A stretch of 64,000 nt of DNA. Source: Fodinibius sp036381435. GTDB taxonomy: Bacteria > Bacteroidota > Rhodothermia > Balneolales > Balneolaceae. The translations under genes were made by a program, and so were the position numbers. Positions 7,762 through 16,291 of this stretch are shown here, piece after piece (positions within the stretch are counted from its first letter, which is position 1; each line of letters opens with the position of its first letter). The notes under the pieces were generated by a model. That model did not search any database. It saw only the letters and a program-made list of their open reading frames with translations, and was not told the origin of the DNA. The DNA lies in NCBI GenBank assembly GCA_036381435.1, contig DASVCW010000001.1:1-64000 (forward strand), read 5' to 3'.

Positions 7762-8790
7762 ATGTCTTCTTTTAAACTTGAATACCAAATTATCGAGCTG
7801 CCCTTGGCGCAACCTTTTACCATTGCCCGTGGCACCAAAAAGACGGTTCGGAATGTCATCGTAAAACTTACCAAAGATGGAATTACCGGCTATGGTGAAG
7901 CTGCCCCCAATAAACGGTATGATGAAGACGCTGAAAAAGTCGTTCAATTTTTAAAACAACTGCCGGAAGGTTTTTTTGATGATATTGAATCGCCGGAACA
8001 ACTGGAAGCATCAGTGAAATCTGTGCAATTACCATCAACGATTCAATCAGCCAAATCTGCGATAGAGATGGCTTGGCTTGATTGGTGGGGCAAGAGTCAA
8101 CATCAACCGTTATGGAAATTGTGGGATACTCCATCAAATAAAACGCCGATCACTTCTTATACTATCGGTCTCGATACAACCGAAGTAATGCAGCAGAAAG
8201 TAGAAGCTGCGGAGGAATATCCCATTTTAAAAGTGAAGTTGGGAACGGACCGGGATCGGGAGATTATTCAAGCCATTCGCGAAGTCACCGATAAACCCAT
8301 TCGGGTTGATGCGAATGAAGGGTGGATATCAGTAGAAGAAGCCAAACAGCAGATTTCATTCTTAGCCAAGCAAAATATTGAAATTGTTGAACAACCCATG
8401 CCTTCTTCAATGAACGCTGAGATGAAAGAACTAAAGCAGTGGTCCCCTTTACCGCTTATGGCTGATGAAAGTTTTAAGGGAGATGAAAATCTGGATGAAA
8501 TCGTAGAATGCTTTGACGGCATCAATATTAAACTGGCAAAAATAGGGAGTTTGGTTAAGGCAAGGGAGGTGATTGAACAAGCTCACCGGCGAGACCTGAA
8601 AGTGATGATTGGCTGCATGATCGAAAGTTCTGTAGGTATCTCAGCAGGGGCACTGCTCGGAACCTGGGCTGACTTTGTAGATTTGGATGGCCATTTGCTG
8701 ATCAAAGATGATCCGTTTGAAGGGCCTGAGCTGGATGAAGACAAACGGCTGGTTTTGAGAGATGAGCCGGGGTTGGGGGTTTTGCAATAG
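7762..8790 (+). CDS. Dipeptide (L-Ala-D/L-Glu) epimerase, enolase superfamily
   Basis: Epimerises peptidoglycan-type dipeptides through a Mg-stabilised enolate. The 342-aa protein has the N-terminal capping domain, then the barrel motif KVK (Lys157/Lys159), metal ligands Asp183 (RVDANEGW), Glu210 (VEQPM) and Asp235 (ADES), and the opposite Lys in NIKLAK (about 257-260). The DLDGHLL motif (Asp307, Asp309) is the dipeptide-binding DxD typical of Ala-Glu epimerases. Some relatives act on other dipeptides, so specificity is inferred. It is a single gene with repeat-filled spacers on both sides. Confidence 0.88.
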   Translation: MSSFKLEYQIIELPLAQPFTIARGTKKTVRNVIVKLTKDGITGYGEAAPNKRYDEDAEKVVQFLKQLPEGFFDDIESPEQLEASVKSVQLPSTIQSAKSAIEMAWLDWWGKSQHQPLWKLWDTPSNKTPITSYTIGLDTTEVMQQKVEAAEEYPILKVKLGTDRDREIIQAIREVTDKPIRVDANEGWISVEEAKQQISFLAKQNIEIVEQPMPSSMNAEMKELKQWSPLPLMADESFKGDENLDEIVECFDGINIKLAKIGSLVKAREVIEQAHRRDLKVMIGCMIESSVGISAGALLGTWADFVDLDGHLLIKDDPFEGPELDEDKRLVLRDEPGLGVLQ

Positions 8791-8894
8791 ACCACGGATT
8801 AAACGGATTTTTTATGTTTCTATCCATCCAATCCTTTCTTGAGATGAATATCTAGCTACAAGACTCCTTGAATAAATGAGCTCCCGTTCGCGAC

Positions 8895-9371
8895 TCAAGA
8901 CTCACTACTCATAGCTATTTCAACTTCATAATCCTCTCTCACAAACGGCATCAGCAGATATGCTCCAATAATCAACGCGATAAGCACCAAATTGCGCATG
9001 AGGGTAAATCCCAATCCGCCCCCGCCGCCGAAAGCGCCGAAACAGCCGCAACTTGCGATTTCCATTCCCTGAAAGTAAAAGTAGGAAAGAACGGTGGTGA
9101 AGGCCAAAAGCAGCACTAGCGAACCGGCAAGGGCTGATTTCAGATACTTTCCCCAAAGCAGAAAAACAGCTAAAATAAGTTCGATAACAGAAGTGGCTGT
9201 AACAATGAAGGTACTGTATTCAATCAGCCAGTAGAATTCGGTAGCCAGCAATTCAACCAGGTAACGAGCATCGGAGGCATTGATGAGCTTGCCGATTCCG
9301 GAAATCAAGAATAAAAGCCCGAGGATGACTCGAATGGCAGTTAAAGCTATGCGACTGTACTTTGGGTTCAT
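8895..9371 (-). CDS. DoxX/MauE-like membrane protein
   Basis: A 158-aa protein with four hydrophobic helices in the DoxX/MauE pattern (RVILGLLFLISGIGKL near 14-29). A Cys pair, CGC at 108-110 in SCGCFGAFGGG, precedes the last helix, resembling redox-associated MauE-type proteins of Bacteroidota. That suggests electron or thiol traffic in the membrane, but no partner gene is adjacent. The last codons are written in TGAGT-type repeat words that continue into the spacer. It is divergent from the SDR39U1-type gene, 71 bp away. Confidence 0.7.
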   Translation of the reverse strand: MNPKYSRIALTAIRVILGLLFLISGIGKLINASDARYLVELLATEFYWLIEYSTFIVTATSVIELILAVFLLWGKYLKSALAGSLVLLLAFTTVLSYFYFQGMEIASCGCFGAFGGGGGLGFTLMRNLVLIALIIGAYLLMPFVREDYEVEIAMSSES

Positions 9372-9442
9372 TATCTTAAGGCTGATAGAAATGTTATTAA
9401 TGCTTTAATGTAAATGATTGAAGGCAAAATCAGAAAAAAATC

Positions 9443-10339
9443 ATGAATATATTTTTAACAGGTGCTACCGGCTTTATCGGTTCTTATCTGCGGACAATGC
9501 TTTTGCGGAAGGGGTATTTGCTAACGATGGTCACCCGCACTCCCGAAAAGTATGAAAATGAGACGGCCCAAAATCAACGGTTTGTATCATGGGATGATGA
9601 TCTGGTTGCCGAAATGGAAAATACGGATGTGGTGATTAATATGGCAGGTTCTTCCATTTTCGGGCGGCGGTGGACCGGCAAAGTTAAAAAGGATATTTAT
9701 GAGAGCCGTATCGAAAGCACCAACACTATTGTTGATGCCATTAAACAGGCAAAAAATCCGCCTTCAGTACTGATTTCCGTTTCCGCAGCCGGGTATTATG
9801 GTGACCGCGGTGATATGATTCTTGACGAATCTTCCAAAGCGGGTGATGATTTTCTGGCGCGTCTTTGCGTTGATTGGGAAGCGGCGGCTCAAGGAGTAAC
9901 GGAAGCCGGGGTACGCCTTGCTATCCCGCGTTTTGGAGTTGTTTTGGAACAGAACGGGGGAGCGCTTCAGCAGATGCTGCCAGCTTTTAAACTTTTTGTA
10001 GGCGGGCCTGTGGGAAGCGGCGATCAATATTTCCCATGGATTCATGTGCAGGATATATGCCGCGGTATTAACTTTGCCATTGAAAACGAAGGTCTCGAAG
10101 GTGCTTTTAATTTGAGCGCCCCCAATCCGGTAACGATGAATCAATTCGCTGATGCGTTAGCTGATAAACTTAACCGCCCTTCGCTTTTCAGAGTCCCTGA
10201 GTTTGTACTGGAGTTTATTTTTGCAGATGCTGCCGGACCTGTTGTTAACAGTGTACGTTTACAACCGAAGAAAATTAAGCAGCATGGGTTTGAATTTAGG
10301 TATAAGCATCTTGATGAAGCATTGTCGGAAATTTTTTGA
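9443..10339 (+). CDS. SDR39U1/YfcH-type NAD(P)-binding epimerase family protein (TIGR01777)
   Basis: A 298-aa extended short-chain dehydrogenase-like protein. The Rossmann motif GATGFIG is at 7-13; INMAGSSIFGRRW, the SVSAAGYYGDRGD region and the C-terminal PEFVLEF-A-D-x-V-S-RLQPKK block match the TIGR01777/SDR39U1 group. The biochemical substrate of this family is not established. ATG start; a GTTCCG/CGGAAC hairpin and TGAGT words follow it. Confidence 0.85.
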   Translation: MNIFLTGATGFIGSYLRTMLLRKGYLLTMVTRTPEKYENETAQNQRFVSWDDDLVAEMENTDVVINMAGSSIFGRRWTGKVKKDIYESRIESTNTIVDAIKQAKNPPSVLISVSAAGYYGDRGDMILDESSKAGDDFLARLCVDWEAAAQGVTEAGVRLAIPRFGVVLEQNGGALQQMLPAFKLFVGGPVGSGDQYFPWIHVQDICRGINFAIENEGLEGAFNLSAPNPVTMNQFADALADKLNRPSLFRVPEFVLEFIFADAAGPVVNSVRLQPKKIKQHGFEFRYKHLDEALSEIF

Positions 10340-10373
10340 AAGTTTATCTCTACTTCATCGGTTATAAAACAAG

Positions 10374-10455
10374 CGTTCCGCTGCAGAGCAACGGAACGAG
10401 ATGTAAATCATCATGAGTTGTGAGCAAACTCATGACTCACGACTCATAGCTCAAG
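10374..10455. repeat. GTTCCG hairpin plus TGAGT word repeat
   Basis: CGTTCCG (10374-10380) and ACGGAACG (10391-10398) form a stem also found at 365-390. It is followed by an imperfect hairpin of ATGAGT/ACTCAT words (about 10412-10450). The minus-strand word GCTATGAGTNGTGAGT also occurs at the 3' end of the DoxX-like gene (about 8895-8915). It separates convergent genes and may serve as a terminator on both strands. Confidence 0.55.
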
Positions 10456-10456
10456 A

Positions 10457-13081
10457 CTACTGTAGCCTTCCGTAAATCGTCCAGCATCTTACGCCTTCGT
10501 TTGTTTGGGCTATTAATTCATCCCAGCCGTCATTATCAATATCAGCAATGATAGGATATTCCATACTTGAAGTAGGGACGGAATAAATACGCTCGCCGTC
10601 ACGTACCTGCCAGGCATACAATCGTCCGTAGTCGGCAAGGGCAATGATTTCATTTTGTCCGTCTCTGTTGATATCATCCACAAAGGGAGAAAAGAAAGGA
10701 GCTGCGGGCTGGCCCATGTTTTCGGTGAACCTTAACTGGCCTGAAGTATCAAGCAGAAAAACAGAGCCGTTAGAGCTCACCGTTAAAATGACAGGCTGGC
10801 CATAAGCAGCCAACTGGCGAACAGAAGGTGTACCCACCAAAGGACTGTTTGAGGCGTAAATAGCTTCGATATTTGAAGAATCGGAGGTGATTTCAAAAAC
10901 ATTCAGCGAATCAGCAAACATTTTTTTCGATCCTATAGAATAAAGATATCCATCGGCGGCATTTGCCAAAATATGTTCATCATAAACCATAGGAGATCCG
11001 TTTAAGGAAGCACTTATAAATTTTGGAAATCCCTGTTTGGGTCTGCCGGTTTGATTCCATGCATGAACGGCATTTTGCGAGAAAGCAAGAACAGAAAGCG
11101 AACCCATATAATTTTCAACCACAGGTTTTGTGGTGACCACGGCGTTGGTAGTTACCGGCCATCCGATGATATTCTCCCCGCGTCCGCTAAGTACATGTAA
11201 GTTTCGATTTGCAGTGGCAACAATGGCATTGGGCAGGCCATCCCTGTTGACATCGCCTACCACCAGCGGAGCGGTTATCGCTTCACTCATTTCGAACGGG
11301 AATTTGGGGAGTGGCTGACCCGTATCATCCCAGCCATAGATTTTATTTCCGGCGGCGAGCAAAATTACATTTTCGTTAGTGGCATACCAGTCATATACCA
11401 CCGGCGATCCGATGGGCTCATCCGAATCGGTACTGGCTTGCATTACCATGGTGCCGTCAGCCGCCAGCGCATATACATGACCCGATTTAGTGGCAAAAAT
11501 AACTTCTTCTCGCGAACTACCACCAATATCTGCCAGCACCGGTTCGCCGGATAGTTCGGCTCCCGTAGGGAAGACCCATTTTTCACGGTAGGGAGCATCC
11601 TGTTCTTCGGTTTGATAAGTGTTCAAAGTAAATGATAAGCTGTTGCCGTCTTCATTAAGCCGGGTGGCAACGGCAAGCAGATCAAACTTTGAAGTGAAAG
11701 CATTAACGTAATTTTCGGGTGAAAGAAAAGGCTTAATGAAAGAATAAAATTCAGCATTCAGAAAAAATAAGCCGCTTAACTGATCAGGAAGTCCCTGTTT
11801 GATATTCCGGAATTCATCTTCATAATAGATAGTTCGCCGTCTGTTATGATCGGATGAGACAATCTCAGCAAGGCCTTTTCGTTCCGAAATGACTACAACA
11901 TCACCCGTTATATCAAGATAAAAATCCTGGAATGAACATAAAGAGCTGCCGATGAGCTCCGATAAAACACTGCTTTGAATGTAATACGTGCCGTCGCTGC
12001 GTTCTATGAGGCCTTCATCAGCCAGATTGGCAAGCTCACTTCGTAAGGTGGATATGTCTGAAACTTTACGCAGAAAAAGATGTTCGCCGGTGGAAAGAAA
12101 TCCTGATTCGGCATATAAAACGAGGGCAAACTCTTTGTTGAGGGTTTTTGCAATATCTGCATACTGCACCTTGTTGTTCATTAAAAAGGTATCAAGGGGC
12201 GTGGTATCGGTTAATGCTGTGGGGGGAGCCATCCGTGGCTCGCGACGAAAAATACCGAATGCAGCTGCATTTGATGAAATATAACGGTCAAGAGTAATGG
12301 GTGCGTTACTGCCCGAAAAAGCCGCTACAAGGTTTGAGGGGATAGAATCAGTCAGCGCAATAGTTCCTGTAAACCGGAATTCCCTGTTTTGCTGCTCGCC
12401 TTCCCGGTTCAGTGTGAGCAAGGCGGGCTGGGTTCCCTTCATTGAATATTGAATTATCGGGTGATAGCCTACTTTGGCCAACTGTTGTATCCATCGGTCT
12501 AAAGAGGGGGTATTTAGTACAATATGTCCCGGTTTGGGAGGTGATTTTTCAAAATCAAGGCGCGGTAATTCACCCCTATAAGCACGGATAGCATCTTCAA
12601 TTCCCAGGCTTGATTCCGAAAGCAGCAGAAGGTCGTGGAGCTGAGCGGCAAACAAATACCGATCCTGCAGGTGCAGTTTATGGATAGTTATATCATGGAA
12701 AAAATACTGGTTTTGAGTGAAATCCTCGTAAAAAGTATTTTTCAGCAATTTTGCAAATCCCTGGGGAGCGCTGGCCATCCAAACGGCCTGTAACCTGTTG
12801 GTCGTTCCCGGGTAAAGCATGATACTCTGCAAATTAAGCGGTGAGGGAGCCGTGGAATCAATGCGTGAAAGCAGTTGAGTGGCGGAAGAGGTGATATCAT
12901 CTAAAAAGGGTGCGTAGGGCGATTCAAGTACAGAATTGAGCGTTGCATTTTCTGCAGGTACAATCACAAATGGGACCTTCTGGGGAACTGCCTTAGGCCA
13001 TGGGCCGTTTGTTACAGACGAACAAGAGGTTAAAAATAAAAGGGATAGTAAAAGCAGGCCCGGAAATTTCAACTGATTCAT
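10457..13081 (-). CDS. Large lipoprotein with C-terminal FG-GAP-type beta-propeller
   Basis: An 874-aa exported lipoprotein: signal peptide with lipobox LTSC, the modified Cys at residue 20. Residues of about 30-500 form an unrecognised domain vaguely like DUF3352 proteins (stretches such as FAAQLHDLLLLSES and GDVVVISE). From about 510 on, FG-GAP/VCBS-like repeats appear, with calcium-loop motifs GDVNRDGLPNAIV, DDINRDGQNEIIA and ADIDNDGWDELIA and WxxxGxxxxGFP spacers, giving a probable propeller. It likely sits on the outer membrane or in the periplasm. Function unknown; it is divergent from the BatA-type gene 318 bp away. Confidence 0.8.
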   Translation of the reverse strand: MNQLKFPGLLLLSLLFLTSCSSVTNGPWPKAVPQKVPFVIVPAENATLNSVLESPYAPFLDDITSSATQLLSRIDSTAPSPLNLQSIMLYPGTTNRLQAVWMASAPQGFAKLLKNTFYEDFTQNQYFFHDITIHKLHLQDRYLFAAQLHDLLLLSESSLGIEDAIRAYRGELPRLDFEKSPPKPGHIVLNTPSLDRWIQQLAKVGYHPIIQYSMKGTQPALLTLNREGEQQNREFRFTGTIALTDSIPSNLVAAFSGSNAPITLDRYISSNAAAFGIFRREPRMAPPTALTDTTPLDTFLMNNKVQYADIAKTLNKEFALVLYAESGFLSTGEHLFLRKVSDISTLRSELANLADEGLIERSDGTYYIQSSVLSELIGSSLCSFQDFYLDITGDVVVISERKGLAEIVSSDHNRRRTIYYEDEFRNIKQGLPDQLSGLFFLNAEFYSFIKPFLSPENYVNAFTSKFDLLAVATRLNEDGNSLSFTLNTYQTEEQDAPYREKWVFPTGAELSGEPVLADIGGSSREEVIFATKSGHVYALAADGTMVMQASTDSDEPIGSPVVYDWYATNENVILLAAGNKIYGWDDTGQPLPKFPFEMSEAITAPLVVGDVNRDGLPNAIVATANRNLHVLSGRGENIIGWPVTTNAVVTTKPVVENYMGSLSVLAFSQNAVHAWNQTGRPKQGFPKFISASLNGSPMVYDEHILANAADGYLYSIGSKKMFADSLNVFEITSDSSNIEAIYASNSPLVGTPSVRQLAAYGQPVILTVSSNGSVFLLDTSGQLRFTENMGQPAAPFFSPFVDDINRDGQNEIIALADYGRLYAWQVRDGERIYSVPTSSMEYPIIADIDNDGWDELIAQTNEGVRCWTIYGRLQ

Positions 13082-13170
13082 GAATGGGGAAATTTTCTCT
13101 GAAATATTGTTAGGAAATCGCGGTTATTCTTATAGTTTTATGAATACATTCAGCATGTTTACTTTCTTAG

Positions 13171-13345
13171 TGTCATTCCGCCCGAAGGATTGTGGTTTCC
13201 CAATCCGTAGTGGAGGAATCTCATCCGTTTTTAACTGCTTGCTTTCCTTTGCCATAACCAGCAGCTTGTTTCCTGGTGGATGAGGTTTCTCCCGTTCCGT
13301 CCCGATAAAACCATCGCCCCGACTGCTCAGGGAGTCGAAATGACA
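13171..13345. repeat. Long inverted repeat with TGTCATTYCG ends in a gene-free spacer
   Basis: The spacer of 318 bp between two divergent genes has no credible gene. TGTCATTCCG (13171-13180) faces TCGAAATGACA (about 13335-13345), and GGAATCTCATCC (about 13212-13223) faces GGATGAGGTTTCTCC (about 13280-13294). The outer and inner pairs make a nested palindrome. Very similar GTCATTTCGA-type elements are common between genes in Bacteroidota genomes (from memory). Promoters for both neighbours must lie around it. Confidence 0.6.
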
Positions 13346-13399
13346 ATCAAAGTAAAAACTAATTAATTCTTCAGCCCAAAAGTAACAAATTTGTCGTAA

Positions 13400-15532
13400 A
13401 TGAATTTCTTAAATCCACTTTTTTTATTTGGGTTGATTGCAGTGGCTATACCAATTGTCATTCATCTCATCAACGTACACCGGCCGCAGAAAATATCATT
13501 TTCAACCTTATCCTTTTTTAATGAATTGCGCAAGAGTACAATTCGTCGCATTCGTTTCAAACAATATTTGCTGATGGCAGTAAGGGCACTTGCCTTGCTG
13601 TTTTTAGCCGTTGCTTTAGCCCGTCCTTTTTTACCTCCAACGATCATAGGCTCGACAAGTTCCCATCAACCCAAAGCCGTTGCCCTCATTCTGGATAACA
13701 GCTCCAGCATGAATCGCATTGGTAGTCAGGGGCCGTTAATAAATCAGGCGAAGGAAATAGCCGCTGATATCATTAACAACGGCAACAGCGGCGATAAATT
13801 TTTCGTTTTCACAACAAACGGGCAAAATGAAGTAAATAGCTTGCTGATGAATGCTTCGCAGGCAAAACAAAAAGCGAGTGAAATTTCCGTAAAAAACACA
13901 GCTCATTATACTGGGGATGCAGTACGGGCGGCTTATAAACAGTTACAGCAGGTGCCGCAGATGCAGGCCGTAATTTACCTTATTTCAGACGGCCAGAAAA
14001 GCCAGCTTGATGATTTAAAAGATCTGAACCTGCAAGATGAAAGTTCACAAACAAAGCCTGTTTCTCTTCAGCTTATCACCCTGCAAAAAGCCAATCAGCA
14101 AAATATTGCCATTTCGTCGCTTGCTTTGAACAGCCAGATGTTAGGCAAAAATTCACCTGTTTCACTGTCTGTTACTGTCCAGAATGTGAGTGATGTAGCT
14201 GTAGCGAACCAGTTTGTTTCAATTGAAGTGGGGGGAAAGCTGACAGGTCAGTATGAAGTTTCGCTTCAGCCGGGCGAGAGCAGGAACTATATATTCGAAC
14301 TTATAGCCGGGGAAACGGGTGATATTACCGGACGAGTCATTCTTGAGGGTGATGAAGTTACTTATGATAATACCCGGTATTTTGTAATTCGCATTCCACA
14401 AAAACGGTCAATTTTGCTGATTAATAATGAAACTCAAAAAGCTGCTTTTCATTCTTATTTAGCATCTGCTTTAAAGGCCGCACAGCAAACGAACGCCCAG
14501 TTAACGTTTGTTGAAAAAGCGGTTTCTGAAACAGATCAATCGCAGTGGCAGCAGTATGACGTGATTGTTCTCGACGGACTTGAGCAGGTTCCCGAGTACT
14601 GGTTTCAGGATTTGCAGCGGTATGTACAGGAGGGCAACGGCTTGCTTTTTTTGCCGTCCGAGCAGGGAGATATTAAAAACTATAACGATTTTTTCGCGCT
14701 TTTTAATGCCGGCCGGTTTACTAACGTTGTAGGTGAATACGCATCATTCAAACCGGCAGTAAAAATGGCTGCACTCAAAGATGGCCATCCCGTCGTCAGC
14801 AATCTATTCGATAAAAAAGAAGACGAAGCCATTAATGTAGATTTGCCTTCGTTGTTTTTCTATTATAAGTATGAAGAATCATCTAACGCTGCCACTTTAA
14901 ATATTCTTGAGGCAGCAAATGGTGATGCGCTGCTGAGTGAGCAGCATTTTGGAGACGGCGTGCTGTTAATTTCAACCATGGGGGCAGGGCCGGGATGGTC
15001 AAATTTCCCCGTCAACCCGCTTTTTGCTCCGGTCTATTACCGCAGCTTGCTCTATGCGGCTTCATCTCAAAATGGCGGATTAAAGCAGCATCAACTGGGA
15101 AAACCATTTGAATGGAGTGGACAGATATCGTCATCTAAAGTAGTCCTTGAATTAAACGGAACGGAATTTAAGCCGAATGTCCGCCAAATGGCAGATGGAG
15201 TACAGATTTCTTATAAAGGACCCGAATGGCAACCGGGAATTTTGACCGTTAAAGCGGGTGAGGAAACGCATAAAATTGCTGTAAATCAGAGTATAATGGA
15301 ATCGCGTTTTGAAACGTTAGATGAAAAAGAATTGCAAGAAACGACGGGTGAAGTTTTTAGCATTGTTGATATGATTAACGCTGAAAAGTTATCACCCGAG
15401 CGCTTAAATGAAAAGTTAACTGCTTCTGTTTTCGGAAAAAATATTTGGAACTGGTTTATCTGGTTAGCTTTGCTTTTTTTAATAGCAGAAACATTGATTT
15501 CGCGTTTGTATCAAGCTGAATCTATTTCCTGA
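13400..15532 (+). CDS. BatA-domain and VWA-like membrane protein
   Basis: A 710-aa protein starting with the BatA N-terminal domain: MNFLNPLFLFGL, two membrane helices (about 5-25 and 56-80) and a conserved cytoplasmic stretch between them. A VWA domain follows with MIDAS motif DNSSSM (99-104), then Ig-like and glutamine-amidotransferase-like segments (about 330-560), and a last helix near 690-705. Such proteins are linked to MoxR/Bat envelope systems, but no moxR gene is adjacent. Its stop codon overlaps the ATG of the next gene by one base, implying coupled translation. Confidence 0.85.
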   Translation: MNFLNPLFLFGLIAVAIPIVIHLINVHRPQKISFSTLSFFNELRKSTIRRIRFKQYLLMAVRALALLFLAVALARPFLPPTIIGSTSSHQPKAVALILDNSSSMNRIGSQGPLINQAKEIAADIINNGNSGDKFFVFTTNGQNEVNSLLMNASQAKQKASEISVKNTAHYTGDAVRAAYKQLQQVPQMQAVIYLISDGQKSQLDDLKDLNLQDESSQTKPVSLQLITLQKANQQNIAISSLALNSQMLGKNSPVSLSVTVQNVSDVAVANQFVSIEVGGKLTGQYEVSLQPGESRNYIFELIAGETGDITGRVILEGDEVTYDNTRYFVIRIPQKRSILLINNETQKAAFHSYLASALKAAQQTNAQLTFVEKAVSETDQSQWQQYDVIVLDGLEQVPEYWFQDLQRYVQEGNGLLFLPSEQGDIKNYNDFFALFNAGRFTNVVGEYASFKPAVKMAALKDGHPVVSNLFDKKEDEAINVDLPSLFFYYKYEESSNAATLNILEAANGDALLSEQHFGDGVLLISTMGAGPGWSNFPVNPLFAPVYYRSLLYAASSQNGGLKQHQLGKPFEWSGQISSSKVVLELNGTEFKPNVRQMADGVQISYKGPEWQPGILTVKAGEETHKIAVNQSIMESRFETLDEKELQETTGEVFSIVDMINAEKLSPERLNEKLTASVFGKNIWNWFIWLALLFLIAETLISRLYQAESIS

Positions 15533-16122
15533 TGCTGAACACCGATTTTAATATCATTTTTTGGTTTATTTTAGGAGTGATTACTCTCGGAGCCGCAGTA
15601 ATGGCTACTTTGACGCTCATTAAAGTAATTCGATTGCGAAATGTACGTTTGAGCTGGAAAACCGGAAAAATGCAGGACTACCCGCTATTTTCAACACTCT
15701 TTTTAATATCTGCTTTTTTGGTCGGTGCTATTGCCGTTTATAATGGCTCGTTAGAAGAAATGATTATAGCAGGTCTGTATGGCTGGCTGGGGCTCTGCTG
15801 GTTTACGGCCAGCTTTTTTGCTGCCAAAAGGTTCATTACTGATTACGGCATTGTAAAAAATGTAAATGAACCTTCCCAGACCGTAGCCTGGCATCAGATT
15901 CTTGATTTTGTTGAAGAGGAAAATGAAAAGGGCTGTAGATATATTTTTATTTATTATGCGGATGAACATGACGGCTTCGGCGGGTGTAAAAATTTAATCC
16001 GGCTGGAGCTTGAGGTTCCGCGACATCACAAAAAACCTTTTCAAAAACTTATTTTACACAAACTCGGCAGCCGAATTCGTTGTTATATTGATGAAGGTAT
16101 TGATATGCATAAGATGGATTGA
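15532..16122 (+). CDS. Membrane protein coupled to the BatA-type gene, function unknown
   Basis: A 196-aa protein with three or four hydrophobic segments in the first half (about 8-32, 51-69, 76-100) and a C-terminal soluble half containing strand-like stretches (YGIVKNVNEPSQTVAW, YIFIYYADE, LIRLELEVP). The arrangement resembles bacterial PH-like domain membrane proteins, but I do not recognise a named family. The TGATG overlap with the BatA-type gene points to a common complex or pathway. Confidence 0.65.
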   Translation: MLNTDFNIIFWFILGVITLGAAVMATLTLIKVIRLRNVRLSWKTGKMQDYPLFSTLFLISAFLVGAIAVYNGSLEEMIIAGLYGWLGLCWFTASFFAAKRFITDYGIVKNVNEPSQTVAWHQILDFVEEENEKGCRYIFIYYADEHDGFGGCKNLIRLELEVPRHHKKPFQKLILHKLGSRIRCYIDEGIDMHKMD

Positions 16123-16131
16123 ATATTTTGG

Positions 16132-16234
16132 GCGGTTAAATTTAAAACAACCTGACAGCGTTGTTCTCTAAAGACGCTGACAGGAATCAGAAACCCATGA
16201 TACGCTGTCAGGTCGAAATTATATTTTTAACCGC
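16132..16234. repeat. Inverted repeat with CCTGACAGCG core
   Basis: GCGGTTAAA (16132-16140) through CCTGACAGCG (16151-16160) faces CGCTGTCAGG (16203-16212) through TTTAACCGC (16226-16234): a stem of about 29 nt with one internal variable part. A third CGCTGACAGG copy lies inside the loop (about 16175-16184). It fills the spacer before hflX. Confidence 0.65.
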
Positions 16235-16291
16235 GCAACTCGTTAAATTCAATGACATGTTTTTATAACTTTTAACTAATACATATATCAC

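Noticed and set aside
7576..7947. Two minus-strand ORFs between cdsA and the epimerase
   Set aside because: They arise from the CCCCTAAATCCCC palindromes and run antisense into the epimerase gene.
13080..13283. Plus-strand ORF upstream of the BatA-type gene
   Set aside because: It crosses the TGTCATT inverted repeat, lacks a ribosome site and ends within the palindrome.
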